Below, in pieces: positions 37,619 to 51,505 of a stretch of DNA of 64,000 nt. Made by a program: the position numbers and the translations under genes. Below the pieces are notes generated by a model, which was not told the origin of the DNA, searched no databases, and saw only the letters and a list, made by a program, of their open reading frames with translations. The number at the start of each line of letters is the position of its first letter. The stretch's first letter is position 1. This DNA comes from DATARH01 sp963746885 (GTDB lineage Bacteria > Pseudomonadota > Alphaproteobacteria > ATCC43930 > CGMCC-115725), in contig CAVVDM010000014.1 of NCBI GenBank assembly GCA_963746885.1, forward strand, positions 186,001 through 250,000. Reading direction: 5' to 3'.

Positions 37619-40600
37619 ATGCCGCCGACCCAGGGAATGCCGCTGGACAAGTTGCAGGAGCTGCTTTCCGGCGTCGATCCGGAGCAGCTTCGCAAGGTTC
37701 TGCCGCTCGTCGGCGGCCTCATCACGATGATGTTCACGGACATCGTCAACTCCACACGCATCACGCACGAAGTTGGCGATTCTGCCTATTTCTATGCGCT
37801 CGAACGGCATAACTCCTTGCTGCGCGCATGTTTCGCCTCACACGGGCACGAGCTAAAGACGATTGGCAACTCATTCCTGGTCGGGTTCACCGATCCGAGT
37901 GCGGCCGTGGAATGCGCCATCCGAATGCAGCGCGCGTTGGCCGACGAACCGATCGTTGTCGGTGCTCACATACTCGCCGTCCGGATCGGCCTCCATACCG
38001 GGAAGCCGGACGTCTATCGCGATGACGCTGCGAATCGAACTGATCTGCGTGGCGGTGATGTCAACAAGTCAGCCCGGGTCGAGGGTCTTGCGCGCGGCGG
38101 GCAGGTACTGATCTCCGATGAAACGAGGACGATGGCCAAGCCCGAGCGCCTCCATGATTGGGGCATCTGGGAACTTAAGGGGCTCGGCGCCCATCGCATT
38201 TTCGAGGTGCTCTACCCGGGCAGGCAGGCGGCGATGCCGGCCGGGCGAATGTCGCTCGAACCGCTGCGCTTTGCGACCTCGTTCGTCGGGCGGGAGCGCG
38301 AGGTTCCGGCGCTGATGGACGCGGTGAGGCAACATCGGCTGGTCACGCTGACCGGAATGGGCGGCATCGGCAAGACGCGGCTGGCCGACGCCGTCGCGCG
38401 CCGCCTCAGCGACGCCATCCCCGACGGCACCTATTTCGTCGAACTGGCGACGACGGCGGACTCGGAAGGTGCCGTCATTTCCGCCTTGATCGCGGCCTTG
38501 CAGATCGATCCCGCCGGCTTTGCCAGCGAGGGCGCGGCGCTGCTCGCGACGCTGCAGCACCGCGAGGCGCTGCTCGTGCTCGACAATTTCGAGGCGGTGA
38601 TGGCGGCGGCGGGTTTGGTCGGCCGGTTGTTCACCAGGTGTCCGCGGCTGTGCCTGCTGACGACCGCGCAATTTCCGCTGAACATCGATGGCGAGCACGT
38701 CCATCCCGCGCCGCAGATGGCGACGCCGGCGGCCGGCGACGCGGCGGTGCTCGCCGGTCTCGACGCGTTCATGCTGTTCGGCGAGCGCGCGAGAGCCCGG
38801 GTTCCCGGCTGGGATGCGCGATCGGCCGCCGAAACTGCCGCGGTCCGCGATATCCTGACCCTGCTTGAGGGTATCCCGCTGTCGATCGAGCTGGCGGCTG
38901 CGTGGGTCGGCAGCCGGACATTGGAGGAGATCAGGGAGGGGCTCAGCGAACGGCTCCGCCTGCTGCGCCGGCGCGCGCCCGGGCAGGTTTCCCGCCACGA
39001 CAGCATAGAAGCCTCGCTCGACTATTCCTTCAGCCTGCTGGCCGGCGAGGCCCGGGATCTCCTGCCCAGGCTCGCGGTTTTTGCCGGCGGTTTTTTTGCC
39101 GCGGACGCGGCGGCGGTGTGCGGCGTTGCGGAAGCGGCGGCGCTGCTGATCGGGCTGCACGAACGGAACTGGCTGATCCGCCAGGAAATTCTCGGCCGCA
39201 GTCGCTATTCGCTGCTGGCAACGGTGCAACAATATGCCGCCGACAAATTGCCGGCAGAGGCCGCCGAGCCATTGCGCCAGGCCCATGCGAGCCATTTCTG
39301 GGCCGCCCTCGCCGCCGCAAATCAGGAACTCACCCGGAGCGGCTACGCGGCGGCATTGGCGCGGATCGATGCCGATATCGCCAATTTCGAGGCAGCCATC
39401 GCAAACAGTCGGGCGCGTGATGATCACCGGGCGGTATTTGGGCTTATCGCGAACCTGGGCGATTTTCTCAGGATCAAGGCCCGTTACGGCGATGTTCTGG
39501 CGCAGGCGCTGGCCGCCCGCGCGTCCGCCAGGCAGCTTGACGCCGAAACCCTGGCGGGCGCCGAGAACAACCTCGGCAACGCCTATCGGAACCTGCCGAC
39601 CGGCGACCGCGGCGCCAATCTGCTTCGCGCGATCGCCTGCTACGAGGCGGCGCTGCGGGTCTGGACCGAGCAGCTTTTCCCGCAGCAATGGGCGATGACC
39701 CAGAACAATCTCGGCAACGCCTATGCCGATTTGCCGAGCGGCGATCGCGGCGCCAATGTGATTCGCGCGATCGACTGCTACGAGGCGGCGCTGCGGGTCC
39801 GGACCGAGCAGCTTTTCCCGCAGCAATGGGCGACGACCCAGAACAACCTCGGCGCCGCCTATGCCGCTCTGCCGACCGGCGATCGCGGCGCCAATCTGCT
39901 TCGCGCGATCGCCTGCTACGAGGCGGCGCTGCGGGTCCGGACCGAGCAGCTTTTCCCGCAGCAATGGGCGACGACCCGGAACAACCTCGGCGTCGCCTAT
40001 GCCGATCTGCCGACCGGCGATCGCGGCGACAATCTGCGGCATGCCATCGCCTGCTACGAGGCGGCGCTGCGGGTCCGGACCGAGCAGCTTGTCCCGCAGC
40101 AATGGGCGATGACCCAGAACAACCTCGGCACCGCCTATGCCGATCTGCCGACCGGCGATCGCGGCGACAATCTGCGTCGCGCGATCGCCTGTTACGAGGC
40201 GGCGCTGCGGGTCTGGACCGAGCAACAGTTCCCGCAGGACTGGGCGATGACCCAGAACAACCTCGGTATCGCCTATCGGAACCTGCCGAATGGCGATCGC
40301 GGCGACAATCTTGGGCGCGCGATCGCCTGCTACGAGGCGGCGCTGCGGGTCTGGACCGAGCAGCTTTTCCCGCAGGACTGGGCGACGACCCAGAACAACC
40401 TCGGCGTCGCCTATCGAAATCTGCCGACCGGCGATCGCGGCGACAATCTGCGTCGCGAGATCGCCTGCTACGAGGCGGCGCTGCGGGTCAGGACCGAGCA
40501 GCGCTTCCCGCAGGGCTGGGCGGGGACCCAGAGCAATCTTGCCAACGCCTATGCCGATCTGCCGAGCGGCGATCGCGGCGACAACCTGCGGCAGGCCATC

Positions 40601-40699
40601 GCCTGCTACGAGGCCGCGGCGCGGGGATACGACGCGGTCGGCATGACGGACGCAGCGGATCGCGCCCGGGACGCGGCCCGCCGCCTGGGAAAACAGTAG
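37619..40699 (+). CDS. Class III cyclase-like domain / STAND ATPase / 46-residue repeat protein
   Basis: This 1026-residue protein has three parts. Residues 35-170 are a class III nucleotidyl cyclase fold: MMFTDIVNST holds the first metal Asp (41), LKTIGNSF the purine-selecting Lys (80), and GGDVNKSARV the transition-state Asn/Arg (149, 153). The second metal Asp of the GD motif is Asn84, so catalysis is doubtful. Residues about 222-580 are an NB-ARC-like STAND ATPase with Walker A TGMGGIGKTRLA, Walker B ALLVLDNFEAV and GIPLSIELAA. From residue 662 come seven complete 46-residue TPR-like repeats and a partial eighth (ACYEAALRVWTEQLFPQQWA type). The architecture suggests a signal sensor whose repeats bind a trigger. 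There is no partner gene nearby. Confidence 0.85.
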   Translation: MPPTQGMPLDKLQELLSGVDPEQLRKVLPLVGGLITMMFTDIVNSTRITHEVGDSAYFYALERHNSLLRACFASHGHELKTIGNSFLVGFTDPSAAVECAIRMQRALADEPIVVGAHILAVRIGLHTGKPDVYRDDAANRTDLRGGDVNKSARVEGLARGGQVLISDETRTMAKPERLHDWGIWELKGLGAHRIFEVLYPGRQAAMPAGRMSLEPLRFATSFVGREREVPALMDAVRQHRLVTLTGMGGIGKTRLADAVARRLSDAIPDGTYFVELATTADSEGAVISALIAALQIDPAGFASEGAALLATLQHREALLVLDNFEAVMAAAGLVGRLFTRCPRLCLLTTAQFPLNIDGEHVHPAPQMATPAAGDAAVLAGLDAFMLFGERARARVPGWDARSAAETAAVRDILTLLEGIPLSIELAAAWVGSRTLEEIREGLSERLRLLRRRAPGQVSRHDSIEASLDYSFSLLAGEARDLLPRLAVFAGGFFAADAAAVCGVAEAAALLIGLHERNWLIRQEILGRSRYSLLATVQQYAADKLPAEAAEPLRQAHASHFWAALAAANQELTRSGYAAALARIDADIANFEAAIANSRARDDHRAVFGLIANLGDFLRIKARYGDVLAQALAARASARQLDAETLAGAENNLGNAYRNLPTGDRGANLLRAIACYEAALRVWTEQLFPQQWAMTQNNLGNAYADLPSGDRGANVIRAIDCYEAALRVRTEQLFPQQWATTQNNLGAAYAALPTGDRGANLLRAIACYEAALRVRTEQLFPQQWATTRNNLGVAYADLPTGDRGDNLRHAIACYEAALRVRTEQLVPQQWAMTQNNLGTAYADLPTGDRGDNLRRAIACYEAALRVWTEQQFPQDWAMTQNNLGIAYRNLPNGDRGDNLGRAIACYEAALRVWTEQLFPQDWATTQNNLGVAYRNLPTGDRGDNLRREIACYEAALRVRTEQRFPQGWAGTQSNLANAYADLPSGDRGDNLRQAIACYEAAARGYDAVGMTDAADRARDAARRLGKQ
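39602..40613 (+). repeat. 138-bp tandem coding repeats (seven full, one partial)
   Basis: GGCGAYCGCGGCG recurs exactly every 138 bp at 39602, 39740, 39878, 40016, 40154, 40292, 40430 and 40568. Each unit encodes GDRG(A/D)NL..AIACYEAALRV.TEQ.FPQ.WA.TQNNLG.AY..LP. Units differ at few positions, so the array looks recently expanded or kept alike by gene conversion. Such an array may also collapse or expand in assemblies. Confidence 0.95.
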
Positions 40700-40734
40700 A
40701 GCGGTATCGGGTCAGGCCCAATCCGCCCGCGTGC

Positions 40735-40800
40735 CGTCATGGCCGGGCTTGACCCGGCCATCCGAGATCCGCGGGTCGAGCCCGCGGATGACGCGTTGGG
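40735..40800. repeat. Dispersed palindromic repeats (type A, two hairpins)
   Basis: The hairpins TGGCCGGGCTTGACCCGGCC and ATCCGCGGGTCGAGCCCGCG lie between the stops of the cyclase-STAND gene and uvrA. Being between convergent genes, they could terminate transcription in both directions. Confidence 0.75.
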
Positions 40801-40856
40801 GGACGCTTCGATGCGAGACGACCATTCTCCGGGGACGGCCCGGTTGCCGGCTCGGG

Positions 40857-43715
<2,859 letters not shown>

Positions 43716-43783
43716 GAGGGGGACCTTAGCGCGCCGCTCCCGGCGACGCCATCGCCACCGCGGACCCGCCATCGGGCGTGGGC

Positions 43784-43792
43784 TGTGGATAA
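43784..43792 (-). promoter_or_regulatory. Perfect DnaA-box sequence in the uvrA-ssb intergenic region
   Basis: TGTGGATAA at this site is the reverse complement of the consensus DnaA box TTATCCACA. It lies in the 158-bp gap between the divergent uvrA and ssb starts. A single box could let DnaA modulate these promoters, or it may be chance. Confidence 0.4.
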
Positions 43793-43873
43793 CGGGGATA
43801 AGAATAAAGTAGGAACATTCCGCCGTCTTGCTAAGATGCAGCCTTCCACGCCCACCAACCCGCGGTGACCCCC

Positions 43874-44392
43874 ATGGCAGGCAGCGTCAACAAGGTGATC
43901 CTCGTCGGCAATCTCGGCCGCGACCCGGAAATCCGCTCGACCAACGACGGCACGCGCATCGCCAACTTCACATTGGCGACCTCGGAGAACTGGCGCGACC
44001 GCGCCACCGGCGAGCGCAAGGAGCGCACCGAGTGGCACCGCGTCGTCGTCTTCAACGACCGGCTCAGCGAGATCGTCGAGAAATACCTGAAAAAGGGCGC
44101 CAAGGTTTATGTCGAGGGCCAGCTCCAGACCCGCAAATGGACCGACAACTCGGGCCAGGAGCGCTACACGACCGAAATCGTGCTGACCCGCTTCAAGGGC
44201 GAACTGACCATGCTGGACGGCGCCCGCGACGGTGCAAGGGGCGGGGCCGGCGGCGCCGGCGCGATGGAGGGCGGCTACGACGAGGGCTATTCCGGCGGCT
44301 ACGGCGAGACGCCCCGCGCCGCCGCCCCGAGCAGCGGTGCCTCCCGCAGCCGCGGCCCGTCCAATGACCTGGACGACGAGATTCCGTTTTAA
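43874..44392 (+). CDS. ssb: Single-stranded DNA-binding protein
   Basis: SSB coats single-stranded DNA in replication, repair and recombination. The OB fold spans about residues 4-110 with VNKVILVGNLGRDPEIRSTN, RIANFTLATSENWRDRATGE and GAKVYVEGQLQTRKWTDNSG. A Gly/Arg-rich linker leads to the acidic tip DLDDEIPF, the docking site for partner proteins. ATG at 43874 was chosen over the GTG nine bases upstream because MAGSVNKVILVG is the family start. It is divergent from uvrA. A DUF4145 gene begins 5 bp after its stop. Confidence 0.96.
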   Translation: MAGSVNKVILVGNLGRDPEIRSTNDGTRIANFTLATSENWRDRATGERKERTEWHRVVVFNDRLSEIVEKYLKKGAKVYVEGQLQTRKWTDNSGQERYTTEIVLTRFKGELTMLDGARDGARGGAGGAGAMEGGYDEGYSGGYGETPRAAAPSSGASRSRGPSNDLDDEIPF

Positions 44393-44397
44393 TCCGA

Positions 44398-45009
44398 ATG
44401 GCCTTTTTCAATCGCGAGTGCCCGCACTGCGGTCACAAAACGACTTTTCAAGTGCAGGGCTATTATCAAGCCGTGGGGTCTACGTTTGCGCTTGGAAACT
44501 GCATGGCCTGCCATCGCCCGGTTGTTGCCTGCTTCGCCGGCGGCGTGCCACTCGGGAATATAAATGGAAATACGGACGCGACCGGGTACCGCGTCATGCA
44601 CACCTGGCCGGAGGGACGTCCAATTTCCTGCCCGGCACACACACCCGAGCGACCCAAGAACCTGTACGTACAAGGGGTCGACAATCAGCGCCGGCAAAAT
44701 TGGGATGCCGCCGGCATGGCCTTCCGGACTTGCCTTGATCAGGCGCTGCGTTGGCTGCACCCAGACGGTAAAGGCACGCTTGCGCACCGGATCGATTGCC
44801 TCCCTGCGGAGGTTGGCGTGACGCCCAGCATGAAGCAGTGGGCCCATCAAATCAGGACCCTCGGCAATGAAGCTGCCCACGAGGACGAACCCTTCGACGA
44901 GGCTTCAACGAAGGATCTGCAAAGTTTTGCAGAAGTCTTTCTAATGTACGCGTTTACATTGCCTGGGATGCTAGCGGCCCGACGCCCCGCGGCGGAAGCA
45001 CCCGCGTAA
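44398..45009 (+). CDS. DUF4145 protein with N-terminal zinc-ribbon-like cysteines
   Basis: The 203-residue protein begins with paired cysteines, ECPHCGHKTTF and NCMACHRPVV, that could bind zinc. It ends in a DUF4145 domain (WAHQIRTLGNEAAHEDEPFD, then LQSFAEVFLMYAFTLPG). DUF4145 domains occur in restriction-associated and other accessory proteins, with unknown function. Codon use and GC are lower than in the flanking genes, suggesting later acquisition. It starts 5 bp after ssb and could be read from the ssb transcript. Confidence 0.75.
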   Translation: MAFFNRECPHCGHKTTFQVQGYYQAVGSTFALGNCMACHRPVVACFAGGVPLGNINGNTDATGYRVMHTWPEGRPISCPAHTPERPKNLYVQGVDNQRRQNWDAAGMAFRTCLDQALRWLHPDGKGTLAHRIDCLPAEVGVTPSMKQWAHQIRTLGNEAAHEDEPFDEASTKDLQSFAEVFLMYAFTLPGMLAARRPAAEAPA

Positions 45010-45091
45010 CCCGCTTGCCTCGGGGGTAATGGAGTGCCTCAGAAGGCCCGCCATGACGAAGCGGAAAAGGGACGCGAATAGGAGGCTGACG

Positions 45092-46213
45092 ATGCCAGAG
45101 ATGACTCCCCCCTTCCGCGCCGATCACGTCGGCTCGCTGCTGCGGCCGGCGGCGTTGCTGCGGGCGCGGGAGGAGCATCGGGCGGGGCGGATTTCGGCCG
45201 TGGAGTTGCGCGCGGCGGAAGACAGGGCGATCCGCGAGGCGGCGGCGATGCAGGCCGAGCTTGGCCTGAAGGGCGTCACCGACGGCGAGTTTCGCCGCGG
45301 CTCTTGGCACATGGATTTCCTCTACCAGATCGGCGGGGTCGCGAAGACCGATCGGGTGTTGCATGTCGAGTTCAGGAACCCGGCCGGCACGATCGCGTTT
45401 TCGCCGGCGGCGCATCGGGTCGGCGGCAGGCTGACGCTCGACAAGACGATCTTCGGCGCGGATTTTTCCTACCTCAAATCGGTCGCGCCCGCCGGCACCA
45501 CGCCCAAACTCACGATCCCGTCGCCGTCGATGCTGCATTACCGCGGCGGGCGGGCGGCGATCGACGAAGCGGCCTATCCCGACATGGACGCGTTCTGGCA
45601 CGACCTCGCCGCGGTCTACGCCAAGGAGATCGCCGGCCTCCATGCGCTCGGCTGCACCTATCTGCAATTGGACGACACCAGCCTCGCCTATCTGAACGAC
45701 CCGGCGCAGCGCGCCTATGTGACCAGCATCGGCGGCGACGGCGACACCCAGCACCTGACCAATATCCGCCTGATAAACCAGGCGCTTGCCGGCAAGCCCA
45801 CGGGCATGACCGTGTGCACCCATATGTGCCGCGGCAATTTCCGCTCGTCGTGGATGGCCGAGGGCGGCTACGACCATGTCGCCGAGGCGCTGTTCGGCGG
45901 GCTCGACGTTGACGGCTTCTTCCTCGAATACGACGACGCGCGCTCGGGCGGCTTCGCGCCATTGCGCTTCGTGCCGCGCGGGTCGAAGCGGGTCGTGCTC
46001 GGCCTCGTCACCTCGAAGCGGCCGGCGCTCGAAGCCAAGGACGATCTGAAGCGCCGCATCGACGAGGCCGCCAAATACGTGCCGCTCGACCAGCTCTGCC
46101 TCAGCCCGCAATGCGGCTTTTCCTCGACCGTCGACGGCAACGCGCTGACCATCGAGGAGGAGAAGGCCAAGCTCCGCCTCGTCGTCGAGGTGGCGCACGA
46201 GGTGTGGGGCTGA
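45092..46213 (+). CDS. MetE C-terminal-like methyltransferase family protein
   Basis: The 373-residue protein is a stand-alone relative of the cobalamin-independent methionine synthase catalytic barrel. It has PFRADHVGSLLRPAALLRAR, GLKGVTDGEFRRGSWHMDFL, CTYLQLDDTSLAYL, MTVCTHMCRGNFRSSWMAEG and LCLSPQCGFSST. Zinc ligands would be His and Cys in CTHMCRGN and Cys in SPQCGFSS. It lacks the N-terminal half of MetE, so the methyl donor may be something other than methyltetrahydrofolate polyglutamate. AGGAGGCTGACG supports ATG 45092 over the upstream in-frame ATG at 45053. Confidence 0.88.
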   Translation: MPEMTPPFRADHVGSLLRPAALLRAREEHRAGRISAVELRAAEDRAIREAAAMQAELGLKGVTDGEFRRGSWHMDFLYQIGGVAKTDRVLHVEFRNPAGTIAFSPAAHRVGGRLTLDKTIFGADFSYLKSVAPAGTTPKLTIPSPSMLHYRGGRAAIDEAAYPDMDAFWHDLAAVYAKEIAGLHALGCTYLQLDDTSLAYLNDPAQRAYVTSIGGDGDTQHLTNIRLINQALAGKPTGMTVCTHMCRGNFRSSWMAEGGYDHVAEALFGGLDVDGFFLEYDDARSGGFAPLRFVPRGSKRVVLGLVTSKRPALEAKDDLKRRIDEAAKYVPLDQLCLSPQCGFSSTVDGNALTIEEEKAKLRLVVEVAHEVWG

Positions 46214-46214
46214 C

Positions 46215-46322
46215 TTGACGTCCGTCATCGGGCTGACGCTCGTCAAGCTCCTCGGCGGCGCCGCTTATTTCGCCTTGGCCGTCCTCGGCGGTGGCGGGAT
46301 TCCCCGGGCTCTACTGACATGA
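46215..46322 (+). CDS. Possible 35-residue hydrophobic peptide, or remnant
   Basis: A TTG at 46215 opens a 35-codon frame reading TSVIGLTLVKLLGGAAYFAL then AVLGGGGIPRALLT, whose TGA overlaps the ATG of the transporter gene. It looks like the first membrane helix of an isoprenylcysteine-methyltransferase-like protein, cut short, or a leader that couples translation into the transporter. Evidence is weak. Confidence 0.3.
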   Translation: MTSVIGLTLVKLLGGAAYFALAVLGGGGIPRALLT

Positions 46323-47632
46323 GCGGCCAGCTCCGCCTGCTCGGTGCCAGGCGCTTCCTGCCGCTGTTTGCGGCCCAGACCTCGGGCGCGTTCAACGACA
46401 ATCTGTTCAAGAGCGCCTTCGTCATGCTGGTGACCTACGGCACGGCGATGCGCAGCTCCCTCGATCCGGGCGCATTGGCGGCGATTGCCGGCGGTGCGCT
46501 GATTGCGCCGTTCTTCCTGTTCTCGGCGACGGCCGGCGAGTTGGCCGATCGCTTCGAGCGCGCCCGGCTGCTGCAAATCCTCAAGACGGCCGAGCTGGTC
46601 ACGGTGCTGGCTGCGGCGGCGGCGCTGGCCGCCGGCAGCCTCGCGCTGTGCTTCCTGACGCTGTTCCTGCTCGGCGTCCAGGCGACGCTGTCGAGCCCGG
46701 TGCGCTACTCGCTGCTGCCGCAGCATCTCGCCGCGGACGAATTGGTCAACGGCAACGCCCTGCTCGAAGGCGGCACCTTCCTGTCGATCCTGCTCGGCAC
46801 GATCGCCGGCAGCATCGCCGTGGCGGTCGATTACGGCACGATCGTCGCGATCCTGGTGCTGGTGCTGTTCGCCGCTGCCGGGCTCGCGGCGAGCCTGTTC
46901 GTGCCCTATGCACCGGCGCCGGCGCCCGGTCTGCGCCTCAGCCGCAACCTGTTCGCCGCAACCGGCGGCATCCTGCGGCACGCCTGGCAAGAGCGCGAAG
47001 TGCGCCTGGCGATCCTCGGCACGTCGTGGTTCTGGCTGGTCGGTGCCGTGTTCCTGTCGCAGATCCCGGCCTTCGCGAAAGAAACGCTCGGGGCGGGCAG
47101 CGGCGTCGTGACCCTGTTTCTCGGCGCGTTCACGGTCGGCGTCGGCATCGGCTCGGTGCTGTGCGGCCGGCTGATGCACGGCGAGGTCAGCGCCCGCTAC
47201 GGCCCGCTCGCCGCGCTCGGCATGGCGATCTTCGCAATCGACCTGGCGATCGCCGGCAATGCTGCGGCGCCACCTCTCCCGGGCCAATTGCTCGGCCTGG
47301 GCGCCTTTCTCTCGCACCTGGGAGGAATCCGCATTTTCGCCGATCTGACCGCGATCGCGGTCTGCGGCGGGGTCTTCGTCGTGCCGCTCTATGCCCTCGT
47401 GCAGCGGCGCAGCGAGGAGGCGGCGCGGGCGCGCATCATCGCCGCCGGCAACATCGTCAACGCATTGGCGATGACTGCCGCCGCCGCCGTTACCGCGGCA
47501 TTGCTTGCCATCGGCTTCCATACTCCCGACCTGTACATGGCGCTCGGCCTGATGAATTTCGGGGTCGCGCTGTGGAGCTGCCGGCTCGTCCCGCCGGAGT
47601 TGGCGCGGCTGTTGCCGCGCATCCTGCGCTGA
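46319..47632 (+). CDS. MFS transporter, LplT-like
   Basis: The 437-residue inner-membrane protein has about 12 hydrophobic segments. It opens with FLPLFAAQTSGAFNDNLFKS, the hallmark N-terminus of the lysophospholipid transporter LplT and LplT-Aas fusions. Other supporting pieces are ATAGELADRFERARLLQILK and QATLSSPVRYSLLPQHLAAD. LplT flips lysophospholipid inward for re-acylation by an acyltransferase; no such acyltransferase gene is adjacent here, so the substrate is uncertain. The ATG overlaps the stop of a tiny upstream ORF. Confidence 0.87.
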   Translation: MSGQLRLLGARRFLPLFAAQTSGAFNDNLFKSAFVMLVTYGTAMRSSLDPGALAAIAGGALIAPFFLFSATAGELADRFERARLLQILKTAELVTVLAAAAALAAGSLALCFLTLFLLGVQATLSSPVRYSLLPQHLAADELVNGNALLEGGTFLSILLGTIAGSIAVAVDYGTIVAILVLVLFAAAGLAASLFVPYAPAPAPGLRLSRNLFAATGGILRHAWQEREVRLAILGTSWFWLVGAVFLSQIPAFAKETLGAGSGVVTLFLGAFTVGVGIGSVLCGRLMHGEVSARYGPLAALGMAIFAIDLAIAGNAAAPPLPGQLLGLGAFLSHLGGIRIFADLTAIAVCGGVFVVPLYALVQRRSEEAARARIIAAGNIVNALAMTAAAAVTAALLAIGFHTPDLYMALGLMNFGVALWSCRLVPPELARLLPRILR

Positions 47633-47640
47633 CCGCGCCG

Positions 47641-48504
47641 ATGCGAGCTTCCCGGGAGCGGGGCTGGCAATTCATCGATCTGGCCGGGCTTGGCCGCAAC
47701 AGCGCCCGGCTCTATGCCCTGGCCGGCGCGCAGATCGTCCTCTACCCGCTCCTGGTTGCGACCCTGCTTGGCATTGCGGCCGGTGTCACACATGCCATGG
47801 GCCGGGTCGCGGCGCTGGTCCACGTCTTGCTGCGTTACGGCCCGATCGCGGTCGCCGGCGCCACGCTCCTCTACAGCCTGCCGCGCATCCACCGGCGGCC
47901 GGCGATGTCGCTCGTTGCGGCCGATATGCACCTCGATTGGCGGCGGTTGGCGATCGGCGGCGGCGTCCAATGCGCGATTCTTGCGGCGCAGCTTGTGCTG
48001 GTGCACGCGTTGACCGGCTGGCCATGGCGCTTCGCGGCGCCGGCCGCGCTAACGGTCTTCATCCTGGCGATCGTGCTCATTCCGCTGCAGGCGGCGAGCG
48101 AGGAACTGCTGTTCCGCGGCTACCTGACGCAAGCGCTGGGACGCGTGGTCCGGAGCCGCGTGCTGATTGCGATGGTGGTCGGAATCGTGTTCGGCGCCTT
48201 GCACCTGGGCGCCTACGGACCCCTGACCGTGCCCTATTTCTGCGTCCTGTCGCTGATCTTTTCGCTGGTGTCATTGCGCGACGAGCGGCTGGAGCTGGTC
48301 ATCGGCGGCCATGGCGCGATGAACCTGTTCGCCTTTGCCGCAACCAACCTGACGATCCTGCCGGTGGCCAGCATCAGCACCGAGCATGTCGTCCTGCCGT
48401 TCAACAGCGCGGCAATCCTCGTGCTGATCGTCGACGGAGCGCTGTTCTACGGGATTTGCCGACTCCTGGTATGGCTGTGCTGCGAACGCCGGCCGACCCC
48501 CTGA
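47641..48504 (+). CDS. CPBP-family intramembrane metalloprotease
   Basis: The 287-residue membrane protein carries the CPBP (Abi) core: AASEELLFRGYL with the EExxxR motif, then GIVFGALHLGAYG with the FxxxH motif, and a later HGAMNLFAF with the last His. These residues form the glutamate/histidine active site of this family, relatives of type II CAAX prenyl proteases. Targets in bacteria are mostly unknown. It lies 8 bp after the LplT-like gene and is probably co-transcribed. Confidence 0.87.
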   Translation: MRASRERGWQFIDLAGLGRNSARLYALAGAQIVLYPLLVATLLGIAAGVTHAMGRVAALVHVLLRYGPIAVAGATLLYSLPRIHRRPAMSLVAADMHLDWRRLAIGGGVQCAILAAQLVLVHALTGWPWRFAAPAALTVFILAIVLIPLQAASEELLFRGYLTQALGRVVRSRVLIAMVVGIVFGALHLGAYGPLTVPYFCVLSLIFSLVSLRDERLELVIGGHGAMNLFAFAATNLTILPVASISTEHVVLPFNSAAILVLIVDGALFYGICRLLVWLCCERRPTP

Positions 48505-48652
48505 TCCCGCGCCACGCCGCTGCGGCGTTGTTCGCACCTGCGAACTGGGGTAATTTCACGACGCCGTAACCATCTATAATTCGCGGCGGCGCGCTTGGTG
48601 ATCCTCCTCGGCGCGCGGCCGCGATTTTCGTCTACAACAGCAGAACCCCGCC

Positions 48653-51501
<2,849 letters not shown>

Positions 51502-51505
<4 letters not shown>

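Noticed and set aside
39602..40613. Regular repeat array as a possible CRISPR
   Set aside because: The 138-bp units are fully coding, in frame and contiguous with no spacers, and they encode TPR-like repeats.
43716..43873. LexA (SOS) box upstream of uvrA/ssb
   Set aside because: I looked for GTTC-N7-GTTC and GAAC-N7-GAAC spacings in this gap and found none.
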